A stretch of DNA of 64,000 bases from Adenophora triphylla var. japonica (lineage: Eukaryota; Streptophyta; Magnoliopsida; Asterales; Campanulaceae): assembly GCA_022495995.1 (NCBI GenBank), contig JAFEMH010002091.1:184001-248000 (forward strand), given 5' to 3'. How positions within the stretch are numbered: the stretch's first letter is position 1; every line of letters begins with the position of its first letter. Shown here one piece after another: positions 23,939 to 36,728 of this stretch. Position numbers and translations under genes: made by a program. The notes under the pieces are model-generated. The model was not told where the DNA came from and made no database searches. It saw nothing but the letters and a program-made list of their open reading frames with translations.

Positions 23939-24391
23939 CCTGTCTCATCCCGAACTATCAAGAAACGAGCGACGGAATGTAGAAAGAGGAACAAGACAAC
24001 CCCAGAACCCGGACAACATAGGAACCCTCCTGAAAGGCCCTCCTAGTCTCAATACCCCAATGAGGAACCCCCCAACGGATCTGATGCGTGCCAAGCTGAG
24101 CCATCCACCCCATCTAAATTTTCCGCAACAACAAAACAGCTGCTCCCCGCAGCAGGATTTTGCACCCGACTGCTCAAAAAACCTGCCAAAGATGTTTCCA
24201 GCCCCCATAAACTAAACATAAAGCATTCCAAGCTCATGCGACATGCACAAAAAAAAGTAGAAATAATTCCTAGGCCAGTCCCCACGGAATTACAAATAAA
24301 TAATTCATTACATCGCATAGCAAAATAATTTGTCCATACATACAAATGTTTGCTATTCTACAAATGCACAAATACAAAAAAAAAAGGAGTC

Positions 24392-27165
24392 TTACTCCGA
24401 ATCATCATCATCACCATTGCCCGATGGGAACCCCTGCATCCCTGTAAATCTGGCAGCCACCTCCTCCTCGTCAGAAAACTCGACCCCCTCCTTGATCGAG
24501 TACTCCAGGTAGTCCGAAGAAGTAAGGCCGGCAAAAGGATCAAAGAAGGGAAACGAGGATGAACCCTCACCCTGTGCACTGGACGGAGGGAAGAACTGAT
24601 GAAACGTTCGCATCCCCCGGCCCTCCGAAGAAGTTTCCTCGTCGTAGTTGTGCCGCTCCCGAGTTGACATCTCAGGCTGAGAAGCAGGTTGTGGATCCAC
24701 TTTAGCCCTTGAAGAAGGGGTATCCACGGACCTCCTCGAAGGCATCGGCTCGTAAGTCGCCACACTCCGCCATGACCCGCAGGACATCCTCCTCAAGAGC
24801 TTCTTCGTGAAAGCCCTCAACCCCAGATACCGGCGGGTGATCACATCTACGGTCTGCCCTGAGACCTGCACGACAAACAAAAAAATGCTCAACAAAAGAG
24901 ATAAAAAAAAAGAAAGAACAAGATGCCAAGAAGGAAAAGAGTAAACAAACTCACCGCAGCATCTGGATCAACCAGGTAGGCGGCAGGAACCTGCTCCGGG
25001 ATGGGCACCGATACCCTCCTCCTAGAGTCCCCGCGGACATAGGTGAAGTCCGGTCCAGGCACCGAAACATCCCGAGGACGCGACGAACCAGTCTGCCTCT
25101 CATTCGTCAACACCTGAGGCGTCCTCAGCTTCCGCCTGATGAAGCCCTGATACTCTTCGCCCTCCAAAACAAACTCCCCGGCGTCAACTCCGGCCCGGTA
25201 CCTCTCGAACTCCAGCCTGTCCATCTCGGCAAGGCTCATCATATGGAGTGGCGGATCCCTCGGAGCGCAGGGAGGAACACCGGTACCATGCTGCCAGAAG
25301 ACCCTCTCCCCCAAGTACATCGAGTCGCAGGGGAGGCCCCACAGAAGCTTCCTCTGCCGTGTCATCCAAGGAGCACCCTCCAACTCATCCACGCCATACC
25401 GCGACCAAGGGTACAGCTGGCAACCAGCCGGGCTATCCTTCTCCAGAAATATATGCACATCCACGTAGGTGACAGTGATCTTCCCTCGGCTAGTCCTCCT
25501 CTTACTCAAAGAGCGCGCCCAGTATAACATGGCGGGATACCCGATCATGGCCTCGTCGTGCAGATCCCACGCCTGGCACTGAAAGATCTCGTAGCACCAC
25601 ACCTGCCATAAAAAACAGATAATGCTCAAAAAAAAGGAAAAAGAAAAAGAAAAAGAAAAGGAGAAATGATGAAATGCTAAACTATAAAAGCAATAAACTC
25701 ATACTTCCAGCGCAAAGTCGAAGCACCCCAGGGAGTTTATCGCACCCCGACTGAATTTATCCAAGGCAAAGTAGAGCTCGGCCAGGCCCGCCTCTCCCCA
25801 AGCAATATCACATACCCTCTCTAAATCTACCAAACTCTCAAGCAGAGGAAAAAGAGCGGTGGTAGAGTGATTCGAGAACAAAGTCTCGAAAAGAGCAAAC
25901 CATAAAAACGAGTGTGCCCGCTGCTCCGCCGGCACTGCCCCCATACCTCGATGGTACTCCCCGATGTTGGCCGTGATCCGCGCCTCCACATCGTGATATA
26001 GCGTGCCCAAGCCCTTACGGGGCGAAGGCGCAAAAGCCAGTAGCTCGATCAGACGCTCCTCAGTCATCTGATCGCTCCATCTCACCGACTCCCCCTTGAA
26101 GGACAGCCCAATGATAGCGGCAAAATTCGTGGGAGTCACCGTCGTCTCCCCCCAGCTAAAGTGGAAGGTGTGCGTGATATCCTACCAGTACTCGAACAAG
26201 GCCAGAAAAATGCCATTGTTTTTCTGGGTCTCCGCCAGCCCAGCCAGGTTCTCAACGAACACGTTCAGCTCAGAATCAATAACTAGCCTCCAAGGACTAG
26301 GTCTCCCCTCCCAGGAGATATCGGGCATGCTCCTCCATACCTCAACCACAGCCTCAAGGGACCCCCGTGATTTCATTCTCTTTCCTTCCCAGACGAAGGC
26401 ACCTCCTCCTGCAGGTAAACACAGCAAAGGTATGTCAGTATGATATTTAACAAATACAAAAATAATGACACATATCATTTTACATAAAAAGTCCGTCACA
26501 AAAACACGGCACGTCAAAAAAAAAAGAAGACCGTCACAAAACACGACACATCACAACAAAGTCCGTACCAACGCGGCAATCTTTTCACAAAGTCCATTCC
26601 TACACGGCAATTCCACAAACACAAAGTCCGTCCCTACACTGCACATTTACAACAAAAGTCTGTCACAAAACACGGCACAATTTCCCCACAAAGTCCGTTC
26701 CTACACGACAATTTTCCAACAAAAAACCATGTACATACAAAACACCATCAAGGCACAACTCACCGAAGCATGCATTTCAAGGAGAGGCACTTTATTTTCA
26801 CAAATAAGAGCTAAGCTCCAATGTTTTAGACAAAAATCACATACCCACAATCCATACACATCCAATTTCAACAAATCAACATCAATTTCACAAAATAAGC
26901 ATGACAACAACAAAAGCCTCAAATTTGCGAGAACTAAAAGCCTAGTTCTAGCATACATCATTCGAATAAGAATCAAAGACAAAATTTTATTTCTTCCCTC
27001 CACTTTCGCTTTCCCCCTCGAGTTGTGCACCTCCGCATCCGGATACAACTCATCTGAATTGATTGTTGAAGGTGTGTAGGGAGAGGAATTCCTTTGAAGA
27101 TCCAACCTCCTCTCCATGGCCTCTCGGACCCTTTGACGACGTCCTAGCCTCAATCCTTCCGCCAT
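24392..27165 (-). pseudogene. Antisense plant-mobile-domain (PMD) gene of element P3
   Basis: An intron-containing minus-strand gene opposite to its host element. An ATG at 27165 opens a basic N-terminus (LGRRQRVREAMERRLDLQR). Likely exons are about 26408-25705 (VWRSMPDISW, TVTPTNFAAIIGLSFKGE, WGEAGLAELYFALDKFSRGA), 25602-24955 (YLGERVFWQHGTGVPP, LEFERYRAG) and 24865-24392 (coiled or acidic tail ending EGVEFSDEEEV...DDDDSE). Splice sites are canonical GT/AG, and the second and third introns match those of the plus-strand copy at 7369-9745. One in-frame TAG (near 26180, in LFEYW*DIT) breaks the second exon; otherwise the frames are long and open, so it is younger than the other copy. PMD proteins act in silencing or transposition-related roles; its function here is unknown. 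Confidence 0.65.
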
Positions 27166-27489
27166 GATAACAATCTAGCGATTTGGGAGGATTTTCTCGG
27201 GAAAAAAGGCTTGAAAATGGGATTTTCTTCTCTCTTTCTCTCTTCTCCCTCGGCTGGAAATGGAAGAATGGGGTGGAATGGCGTGATGTAAATCTGAATC
27301 TGTTTAAAAAAACATCAGATTTGCATGAGAGTCCGTACGGACCTCTTTGCAAATGCAAGATGTGTCCGCACGGACCACTTTGCAGCCCCGTGCAATTCCC
27401 TCTTTTGCCCTTACAAACTTTTCCCTTGGCTGTCCAAAAGCCATTTCTAGCAGAATTCATGCATTTTGGTCCCTAAACCAACAAAATCT

Positions 27490-28150
27490 CCACGACCGTC
27501 ATCGTAAGCCCGGATCCTGCCTCAACTAAATACGGCAAAATAATTTCGGCCATCAATGTAAGCCCGGACCCCCCTTTTTCCCTAGCGGACAAAAGTTAAA
27601 CGGCCATCAATGTAAGCCCGTACAAAAAATCATTTCTTCGGCCATCAATGTAAGCCCGAACCCCCTTTTTCCCCAGTGGACAAAAGTCAAACGGAAAATC
27701 ATTGTAAGCCCATACAAATAATCATTTCTTTGGCCATAAATGTAAGCCCGAACCCCCCTTTTTCCCCAGCGGACAAAAGTCAAACGGCCATCAGTGTAAG
27801 CCCGTACAACAAATCATTTCTTCGAGCATCAATGTAAGCCTGAACCCCCTTTTTCCTCAGCGGACAAAAGTCAAACGGCCATCAGTGTAAGCCCGTACAA
27901 CAAATCATTTCTTCGGCCATCAATGTAAGCCCGAACCCCCTTTTTCCCCAGCGGACAAAAGTCAAACGGCAAATCATTGTAAGCCCGTACAAAGAATCAT
28001 TTCTTCGGCCATCAATGTAAGCCCGAACCCCCTTTTCCCCAGCGGACAAAAGTCAAACGACCATCAATTTAAGCCCGTAAATGTAAGCCCGAACCTCCTT
28101 TTTCCTCCGCGGACAAAAGTCAAACGGCAAATCATTGTAAGCTCGTACAA
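27490..28150 (+). repeat. Minisatellite, about 8-9 units of about 70-75 bp
   Basis: Units combine GGCCATCAATGTAAGCCCG, AACCCCCTTTTTCCCCAGCG and GACAAAAGTCAAACGG. It lies upstream of the promoter side of the antisense PMD gene and in the 3' untranslated region of element P3. A reverse-complement piece of the same family is in the Harbinger-like insert at about 57830-58110. Confidence 0.9.
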
Positions 28151-28199
28151 AGAACACATATCCCCAACAACATCAAGCACCGGCCGTCATCGTAAGTTC

Positions 28200-28515
28200 G
28201 GCACTCAAGGCACAAACACCTCCCTCTCAAGGCACAAATGCCTCCCTCTCAAGGCACAAACGCCTTCCTCTCAAGGCACAAACGCCTTCCTCTCAAGGCA
28301 CAAATGCCTCCCTCCTAAGGCACGAAGGCCTTCCGAAATTCTCTCCCAAGGCACGAACACCTTCATCTTAAGGCACAAACACCTCCATCTCAAGGTACGA
28401 ATGCCTTCCAAAAGTCTCACCCAAGGCACGAACGCCTTCATCTTAAGGCACAAACGCCTTCATCTCAAGGTATGAACGCCTTCCGAAAATCTCACTCAAG
28501 GCACAAATGCCTTCA
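28200..28515 (+). repeat. Minisatellite, about 20-22 bp units (AAGGCACAAACGCC type)
   Basis: AAGGCACAAACGCCTYCCTCTC recurs about 13 times with drift. The reverse-complement form (GGCGTTTGTGCCTT) recurs at about 57790-58210. Confidence 0.9.
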
Positions 28516-28516
28516 T

Positions 28517-28710
28517 CTCAGAGACGCCACCACGTCCTCACTATCTCGGCCAGAGGCGCCGCCACTTCCTCACTATCTCAGCAAGAGGTGCCACCACGTC
28601 CTCACTATCTCGGTCAGAGGTGCCACCATGTCCTCACTATCTCGGCCAGAGGCCCCACCACGTCCTCACTATCTCAACCAGAGACGCCACCACGTCCTCA
28701 TTACACTTAG
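28517..28710 (+). repeat. Minisatellite, about 6 units of 31-32 bp
   Basis: CAGAGGCGCCACCACGTCCT followed by CACTATCTCGG(C/T). The first part resembles the 650-1478 array, and CACGTCCTCA matches the 58625-58840 array, so the three arrays look related. Confidence 0.9.
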
Positions 28711-29002
28711 GTTTAGATGCCTTCAAATAGTCACACTCAGACCGAGATGCCTCAGAATAGTCTTAACTCAGGACGAACGCCTACAAATAGTTCCTCACCG
28801 GTCGAGGCCCCTTCAAACTGCCCTCACACACGAACTACGATCGGGCTTGATTCCCACTCGGGATACGTAGGAGTCCTACCAAAGGGTCCAGCCATCCAAC
28901 CAACACGGTAATCTTCTCTCTCCCGACAAGCGATCCAGATCGGGACCCTTATTTTTATTGACGACCCCACTTCCTTCATAAGTGACGTCGTCGAGGGGTT
29001 TC

Positions 29003-30344
29003 TGTAAGTACCCTAATCCGGACCGCTCTCCATCCGAGCATAGAGGAAACACCGAAGATTCACGCCTTCATGATCCCGAAGACCCGTAACATCCAAAAGG
29101 TCCAAGCTGACCAGCCAAACCAAGGAAGGACCTTTCAGGGATAAAAGGGAATTCAAGGACTTTGTAGGAAATAACAAAAAAGGCAAAAATACATCAGCTT
29201 GCATACATGTCCATACGGACACATATGTAAAGCAAGATGGACACTTTTGTCAACACGCCAAAATCATTGCAAAATCTCCACAAAGTCCACAATATTCCCT
29301 GAAATCCAGGAAAACCAAAAAATTGTAATTGCATACATGTCCGTACAGACACTTTTGCAATTTTTGAGGACTATAAATAGAAGGCTCCACCTCCCATTTC
29401 ATTCACACCTCAACTCTCTCCTATCTCCCCCCAGTCTTCAGGCACAATTCCGAGCCATTTCGACCTCTTTCGGTCCTTCTCGAGGCCTCCCGAGCCATCC
29501 CGAGGCACTCCGAAGCCCTCCCGAGGAGATCCCGGTCCATCCCAATTGACCTCCCGACGTCCCACAAACCCTATTCATCCCAAACTAAACTCCAAACACC
29601 CAAATGGATCAAATCGATCCAAACTCGCGAGTTCAAATGAGTGTGAACGAGTGCTAATTAGGGGAGGTTCTGCCCGAGTGAGTGCAGAATTTCTCTCCTC
29701 TTTAGATCCCCGAGTGTGATACCGAGAGTTAATTAGGGGAGATTTTGCCATTAGTAAGGGAAAAACATCTCTCCTCTTTAAACACTCTCAACCAAACACA
29801 TTCCTCCTACAAACCCTAGGGAGATAGAACCTAACCAACATTGGTGAGTTCTCCTTCCGCACATTTAAATACTGCTCTAAAATTCAGTCTTTAAATACTT
29901 TACTGCTTTAAATTTACTGCTTACAATGTAGTCAATATTTACAATTCACGCATACCCAAACCGTTCAAACGATCCCACAAGACCTTCCATTGCACTATGG
30001 AGGTCTGACGGTGATAGCGATTTGTTAATATTCCCGCACTGTCTTTCAATTATTTACTTAATGCATTTTATTTAAAAGAACACACACACACACAACATTT
30101 AAAGAAAGAAGGTACCGAAAGACTCGTGTATATGAGGCGACTCGAGTGAGCTCAAAATATCTCTTCCCGAGGCGTAACCTGACCTCCGAACTCAAAATCT
30201 CATCACACAACAAAACAAACAAAAATAGTCTTTTTCAATATTTTGGGCATAATCAAAACGGCTTGGCGACTCTATAAAAACCAAAAGCATCAACGGGCCA
30301 CCCGGCTTCAAGATGCCATCCGCGCGCCGAATCGGGTAATTTCA
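29003..30344 (+). repeat. 3' LTR of element P3
   Basis: It starts TGTAAGTACCC after a GTCGAGGGGTTTC purine tract, with a TATA box (CTATAAATAG) at 29371-29380, about 370 bp in. Near its end are CTTCCCGAGGCGTAACCTG, CCTCCGAACTCAAAATCTC and GGCTTGGCGACTC (about 30160-30272), the shared Tat LTR segment. The end (...GGGTAATTTCA) is inferred. The start and TATA position match the P1 LTR layout. Confidence 0.7.
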
Positions 30345-30479
30345 ACGACTGGTGATGGATGAAAAAAAAATGCACGCCAAATCAATCGGCACGAGTGAAA
30401 ATTTCATCACGACTCGTGCCATGATTTGTAAAACGGGGAACGACTCGTGCCCAAGAGCATGAGTCATGCTAAACGCAGA

Positions 30480-31085
30480 CACTACAGGGTAAGCGTGATT
30501 TGTTGGATTTTCAAACCCTATTCCCAAACTTCTTCTTCCTCCTTCTTCATTCTTCTCTCTCGTCCTCTTACCACCACTCACCATAAAACCGCCCACCTTT
30601 TCTTCTCCTTACCTCTTCCTCTTCATTTTCTTCTTCTTCTCCATAAACACCACCCATTCCCCTCTGTATTACAATTATTATCCCCTGTTACCCTACTTTC
30701 TCTCTCTACCCACAACACCAAAAATTTCACCCATTTCCTCCAAATTGAACAAACCCATCATTTATCACTTCAAATTTGTCCCCATATACAAACATCTTAG
30801 CCTTCAATTCCTTCATTGGTGCAATCAATTCAAAACCCTAGAATTTTGATTTTGGGGCTTTTGGGTACAAATTTGAGGAGGCTTGTTTGGAGTGACAAGG
30901 AGGAGCGTAGGGATTGGTTTTAAGCATCACAAGGTAATATTTGACATTATTTCATTGTTGAGCCTTTAAATTCTTGGGGAGTTGTTGGAGGATTGGTTGG
31001 TGTTGATCGGAGATAATTCTGTCGTGTGGGTTTTGCTATTGTTGATTGTGATTGAATTGTGGGTATTGTGATTGTTTGAAATACA
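30480..31085 (+). other. CT-rich non-coding leader
   Basis: A pyrimidine-rich stretch (TTCTTCTTCCTCCTTC and similar, about 30525-30720), then AT/GT-rich DNA up to an ATG at 31086. It looks like an untranslated leader. I see no gene in it. Confidence 0.5.
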
Positions 31086-32453
31086 ATGGTGAGAACTAAA
31101 GGTGGTAATGCTCAACCTCCACCCAAGAGGCAAAAACAATCTGCTTTAGTGTCGGAAGCCCCGCCCAAAAATTTCATGGGTTTAAAGAATTTGTATGAAA
31201 CACAAAAAAATAAATGGAGGAATTTGAATAAAATGGGGCGGGAGTTGCACATAACCAATTTTTTTAATTTCTCGACTTTGAAAAATCTTGGGGTGGATGT
31301 AGTGCAGCAGTTGATGGCCGATGCGAGATTGGAAGGTTTCCTGTGAAAGAGTGTCGCAACATATAAGAGGTACACTTTTGAGTTTCTATCAACTTTTGAA
31401 AGATGTGTTGATGACAATGGGGAGAAGTGTGTGCGGTTTAACCTCAATGATACACGCCAGGAGCTCAATTATGATCAAGTTAGAACTTTATTTAGAGTTG
31501 AGAGGGAACCGAGGGGTGAGTGGTCGAGGAAGGACAAATCGGTGGAGTTGTTCTATTTTGAGTTGATAGGAAAATACATGCAAAAACCGTATGTGAAGGC
31601 GAAGAAGTTTTATCACCCTGCTTGGCGGTTCTTATATAAGGGATTGTGTATGATGTTCTTTGGAAATGGTGAACCGGCCCAAACAAACGCCGCCTCGATA
31701 GCTTTGATGCAATATGCCTTGCCCTCAAATGGCAGAACACCGGATTGGGTGGATTATTTCTTTAAGCGGTGTGAAGGTTTTGCAGTGCAAGGTAGTGGAA
31801 ATATCCCGGTTGGGGGGGTGATAACATTGTTAGCAAAACACTTTGTGAAGAATCCCTCAGATGCAGCAGGGTTGGTAGGTGGACCAAAATATTATGATCA
31901 CGAGTTCTTGCTGCGATATGACAATGCATTCACGAGGATAGATGGTGAGGTAGATGCATTATGATTGACATATGGGAATGGCTTGAGAATGAGATGTGCA
32001 AGGAATGAGGTGTATCCTATGGGAGATCATCCCAGGGATTGGCGAATGCCCGGGATGAAAGATATTTCTAAGAGACAGATCGTCATAGACAGAGGGGATA
32101 TACCAGAAAGTGATGATGAGGAGGAGCCACCTATTGTGAGGCAAGAGCCAAGAGCGGATGGTGCTAGCGGTTCAAGACAACATGAATTGTTTGGAGGATG
32201 GGATGAAATGAGAGCATATTTGGATGAGCAGAATAGGGCACATATATCCCGATATGATAGGATTGATGAGCACTTGAAGGTAGATAGAGAAGAAATACAA
32301 GCCCGATATAGGCAGGAGGATTTGTACAGGGAAGAGTTGTTGGATAGAATGGAGTCGGTGGAGGATGAGGTTAGATTGTTTGGTCGGAGGCAGCAGCAGT
32401 TAGAGGCATATATGCAGCAGCTCGAGCCTAGAGTTTATGAGTCAGTTCCTTAG
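31086..32453 (+). pseudogene. Frameshifted ORF of the Athila-like element (ORF-1/env-like position)
   Basis: Plus-strand frames at 31086-31346, 31431-31964 and 31965-32453 join into one protein of about 450 residues, with a frameshift near 31340 and a stop near 31962. It has a basic proline-rich start (MVRTKGGNAQPPPKRQKQ), a central globular part (LNDTRQELNYDQVRTLFRVE, YHPAWRFLYKG, GNGEPAQTNAASIALMQYAL) and a coiled-coil C-terminus rich in Glu/Gln/Arg (RRQQQLEAYMQQLEPR). Its position before a GTGTGGGGGAA tract and its composition recall plant Athila ORF-1 or 'putative plant transposon protein' families. No function is known. Confidence 0.5.
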
Positions 32454-32693
32454 GATTATACGAGGATGATGGAAGTCTGGGTAGCGAGAAGAGAGCAGAG
32501 GCGTGTTGATAGAGAGGTCCGGTTTGGTGAGACCTCTAGTTCTTCCTGGCGGTGTTAGCGGTGATGGTACTATCTTCCTTTCTTTCTTACGTTTATAATC
32601 TTTGTGATGCTATTGTTATTGTTCACACTAAGGACATTGTGAGATTTAAGCGTGGGGGAGGAGGATGACTTTGTAACTTTGTAAATTTATGTA

Positions 32694-32815
<122 letters not shown>

Positions 32816-33397
32816 AAAGGAAAAGAGAGGCTAAGTGAAAACCCGAAAGGGCACTTAGGCAAAAGGTGAGGTTTTATGTTGAAAATATCTTGTGTAATCA
32901 TCGGAGAGGAGACATAAGGGAGGATCGGAGTTTTGGGTAGGATTGATTTTGATTGGTGTAGGAGGCCCGGTTTTAGAGGCGTTAGGATAGAAAAGCCTCG
33001 TGTTTCTTTTTGGTGATAAAAGGGGTGTTGGTGTTTATTAAAGGGGTAAGTTTTTGTTTTGACATTGACTTTATTTGAGGGAGATTGTAGTGAAAGGATA
33101 GCGTGGGGGAAGCATAGGTCATCTTTAGTTCCCCCTAGCTTTTTGTGAGTGGGCCTTAGTTTGGATGACCGTTTACACATTTGGAGTTGGTATCAAACTA
33201 AGGCCATTACTGTGATTTTGGAGTGATAAGGAGCGGAGTCTCATTCTCCAAATGTGTTGGTTGATGTGTTTGAGGTTGATGATGTAGAGGAGACTAGGAA
33301 AATCACTTTCCCCTATCGCGCCTGTTCTTAGACCCGGAGTTAGTTAGGAGTTAGGATTTTACTCAGGGACGAGTAAAGGTCTAAGTGTGGGGGAATT

Positions 33398-34715
33398 TGA
33401 TGGATGGTATTTATCTATGGTATTTCCTTTGTTTTTCCAGATATTCTGTAGCAGTTTGGTTATTTTTGAGACTTGTTTTTGTTGAATTGTTACACATTGT
33501 AATGGTGAGGCTTTTGTAGGAACTTTGTATTATGAGAGATTATTGTGGCCATTTTAGTTGTAATATGAGGAGAGAAGCCAAGTGTGGAAGCCCAGAAAGT
33601 CAATTGTTCAAGTACAAGTCAACAGAAAGTATAAGGACCAAAGTGCAAATCTGGAAAGTACAAGGACCAAAGTGCAAATTTGGAAAGTACAAGGACCAAA
33701 GTGAAAAGGGGAATTATAGACCAGTGGAATGACTCGTGACCTTGCAGAAAGTTGATCAGCATGAGTGGAATTGAGAGCACGACTCGTGCCACGACTGGGA
33801 TAAGAAGGAACGACTCATGACCGTGAGCACGAGTCGTGCCAATAGCGGATGCTGACGTCACCATGGATGCGTTGTTTATTTTTGAAACTTTTCTTTTATT
33901 GTCTTTTCCATATATTATTAGGAATTAGGGGGAAGTATAAATACTTCCTTGGACAACATTATTAGGGTTCCAACTTTTACTTTTCTTTTGGAGATTTCAA
34001 GCCCTAGCAAGAATCGAAGCTTTATTTTTATCAAGATTTCAGTTTTTATTATTTTAATTTAATATTTGTGATTGATATCATGAATATGCTTGGCTAATTT
34101 CTTTATTCATTGATTGGGTATAAACAGTGTCAAAGTTTTATGCTAAAAACCTATTTTCAAATTTTTTTTTCTTGTTCTTCATAATATTTAGGATTTTTAT
34201 TAGATCATTAACGTGAGTAATAATTACTGGATCAAACTTTATGGATTAGATCCAATCGGTTACGTAAATGTAATTAGAAGATCTAGGTTCGTGTATTCCT
34301 TGGATTTTTAATCCAATCTTAAATTATTGGGTGGCGTAATTGAAAACCTAGTAATTGAGATTAGAAGAGTTGCAAATCGCACAACAAACCGTCCCAACTC
34401 TTAGGCTTGTGAATGAACCCTTGATATTGATTAAATACTATCTTTTATTAATAGCATATTACTGCGACACTGTGAAATCCCAATCCGTGAATCCTTTTTA
34501 ATATGGTAAATCCCTTCGATTCTTATTTCCTTTTGTTACTTGCTCTTATTTAATTATTGTCCTTACTCAATAAGCAAATTCAAATCATAATCTAGCATTG
34601 GCTAAATAAGCTCGTTCTCACTCAGTCTCTGTGGATTCGACCATTGCTTGTGCATACTACTACAACGGTAGCTTGTACGCTTGCGAGAAATTTTAACTAA
34701 GAAAAATATTCATCA
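33398..34715 (+). repeat. LTR of the Athila-like element, 1318 bp
   Basis: It begins TGATGGATGG right after GTGTGGGGGAATT (a polypurine tract) and ends TATTCATCA, so the ends form an inverted TGATG/CATCA. Inside are a tandem GTACAAGGACCAAAGTGCAAA repeat (about 33625-33705) and palindrome-rich GCACGAGTCGTGCC segments (about 33778-33842). Confidence 0.75.
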
Positions 34716-34730
34716 GACCTCCAAAAGAGG

Positions 34731-35654
34731 ATGTTAGAAATGGAGGCCGGCAAGATAAAGACGATCAAGAGAGGCAACCTTATGGCACCTTTTGCCGCAT
34801 GTATTAAAAATCACCCCCTACCGATCGACTTCAAGCCCCCCGATTTGGAGAAGTATACGGGGGCACTGATTGCTCGTGATCACCTACATAATTTTGAAGC
34901 AACGATGGCGTTGGTGACGGACGTCGAGCATATGATTTGCAAGACTTTTGTCAGTACTCTGAACGGACCAGCACAGGGGTGGTTACGCTCGTTAGAGGAG
35001 GGGAGCATTGACAGTTGGGATAAACTACAAGAGAAATTTGTTGAAAACTTCTCCATGGCAGGGGTGCACAAGAAACGACCAACCGATCTGGCAGTCATCA
35101 AGCAAGGGGAGAACGAATCATTAATGGACTTTTATACAAGGTTTAGAAAGGTAGCCGACCAGATTGAGGGGATCATTGACGAGATGATTGGAGTATGTTT
35201 CCAAGAGGGGATAAGATCGTCGCAACTTCAGTATGAGTTCAGCCTTCGTCCTATGGGAACAAAGGGAGACCTATATGAATGGGTATTCAGAGTAGCCACA
35301 GCCGAACTGGCTGAGAATAAAGACAAGAGGGGAAGAGAGCCTAGTAGAGATGATGAGCGGAGAAGAAAGGGCAATAGCTCACGACCGAGGAAGAATAGAG
35401 TAAGAGGAACGGAATTCCGAGAGCAAGTTTGTGAAGCTCCCACAGAAAGAAGAAGAGAGTATGTCAGGGAAGAACGAGCGCCACGAAGGAATATGATTTA
35501 TAACGACGAACTTACACCATTGACCAAGTCGAGAGAGGAGATTATTAACTTGGTAGACCTTGCAGCCCACTACCACTCCCTAGTGAGACAGCAGAGTCTA
35601 GGGAGCGGACGGGAAGGTACTGTGCATACCACAAGGATTACGGTCACTCGATGA
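34731..35654 (+). pseudogene. Gag of element P4
   Basis: A 307-codon plus-strand frame with the retrotransposon gag (capsid) signature: IDFKPPDLEKYTGALIARDH, FVSTLNGPAQGWLRSLEEGS, FSMAGVHKKRPTDLAVIKQ and DFYTRFRKVADQIEG. A basic C-terminus follows (RGREPSRDDERRRKGNSSR), with a further frame (35659-35874) that may contain a damaged nucleic-acid-binding tail. It would form virus-like particles. The first ATG is at 34731; the natural N-terminus is probably cut off by the adjoining LTR. Confidence 0.8.
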
Positions 35655-35989
35655 AAAATTGTTGGGCGTTGAAGAAGGTCATCCAAAAGAACGTAGACCG
35701 AGGGGAGTTCGACGTTTTATTGAACGAGATAACAGGAAGAGGGACAAAGAGGAGGATCATGACCCTGATCCGAGGAGGAGACCAGAGCGAGCCATGAGAA
35801 AGGACTTGAACATAATTCAGGACGAAATTCCATCAATAAGATCATTGAAAAGTCAAAAAAAAAAATCCTCATGAATGTGCCCACCATCCCAGCATGGAAT
35901 GCTGAAAGCGAGGAGACAATATCCTTCTCCCAAATGAGCTCACCTCCAGCCAAGTTTCTCGTGAGTAGCCCTTAGTCATAAAGGGAAGA

Positions 35990-36600
35990 ATCGATAACTT
36001 AAGGCGAGGAGGATCCTCGTCGATACCGGAGCATGCAGAGACATCCTCTATTATAAGACGTTCAAAGAAATGGACTTGCCAGACACTATGCTTGCCCCTT
36101 ACGTAGGGAAGCTGGAGGGATTCACAAACCACAAGGTGACAGTGAAAGGAACAATAGAGATGACAGTTGAGCTCGGCAAAGACCCTTACCGAGCGGAGCA
36201 TAAGGTGAATTTTATGGCCATAGACGTAACTAGTGATTACCACGCCATTTTGGGAATTCCGAGCCAGGTCAAGTTCGTCATGGTTGCCTCCCTACCCCAT
36301 CAGCGAATAAAGTTCTACACACCAACCGGGATTGGGTGCGTCAGAGGCCAGGCAAAGAAGTTCCTAGAATATGTCATGAAACAAATGAACACGAAGAGGA
36401 AGCTGGACATTGACTCACCAGACGCAAACATCACCATCTCCAAGTCGTTCAAGACATGGCATGGATCCAACATCAACACAATCATGAACGACAAAGAAGC
36501 TGTACTGAGCAGGAGAAGCCGAACAGGAGAAAACCAGAAGAAATCGAGGTGGAGACCCTACAGGTGCGTGACGGACCCGAGCTGGAGGCCTTTGAAAAAC
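35990..36600 (+). pseudogene. Aspartic protease of element P4
   Basis: VDTGACRDILYYKTF (about 36020-36060), with the D-T-G active site, follows RRIL. HAILGIPSQVKF is the hydrophobic C-terminal motif. The frame is open from 36070 to 36603, and the active site lies just upstream in the same frame. Confidence 0.75.
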
Positions 36601-36728
36601 TAGACGAGAACATAATCAACGAAGCCTTCCCGGAGCAAACAATCAAGATTGGATCCCAGTTAACTGAGGAGGAACGAAGGAAATTGATTGATCTTCTGAA
36701 GGATAGCTTAGATGTATTCGTCTGGTAA

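Larger units (their letters stand above)
23939..30344 (+). mobile_element. 3' part of a plus-strand Tat/Ogre-type element (P3)
   Basis: What remains is the region downstream of pol. It holds an antisense PMD gene, three minisatellite blocks, the CTTGATTCCCACTCGGGATACGTAG phrase (about 28848-28872), a GTCGAGGGGTTTC purine tract and an LTR. The element stops abruptly at the start of the element M LTR (23938), so element M may have inserted into it or removed its left part. No gag-pol of this element is visible. Confidence 0.65.
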
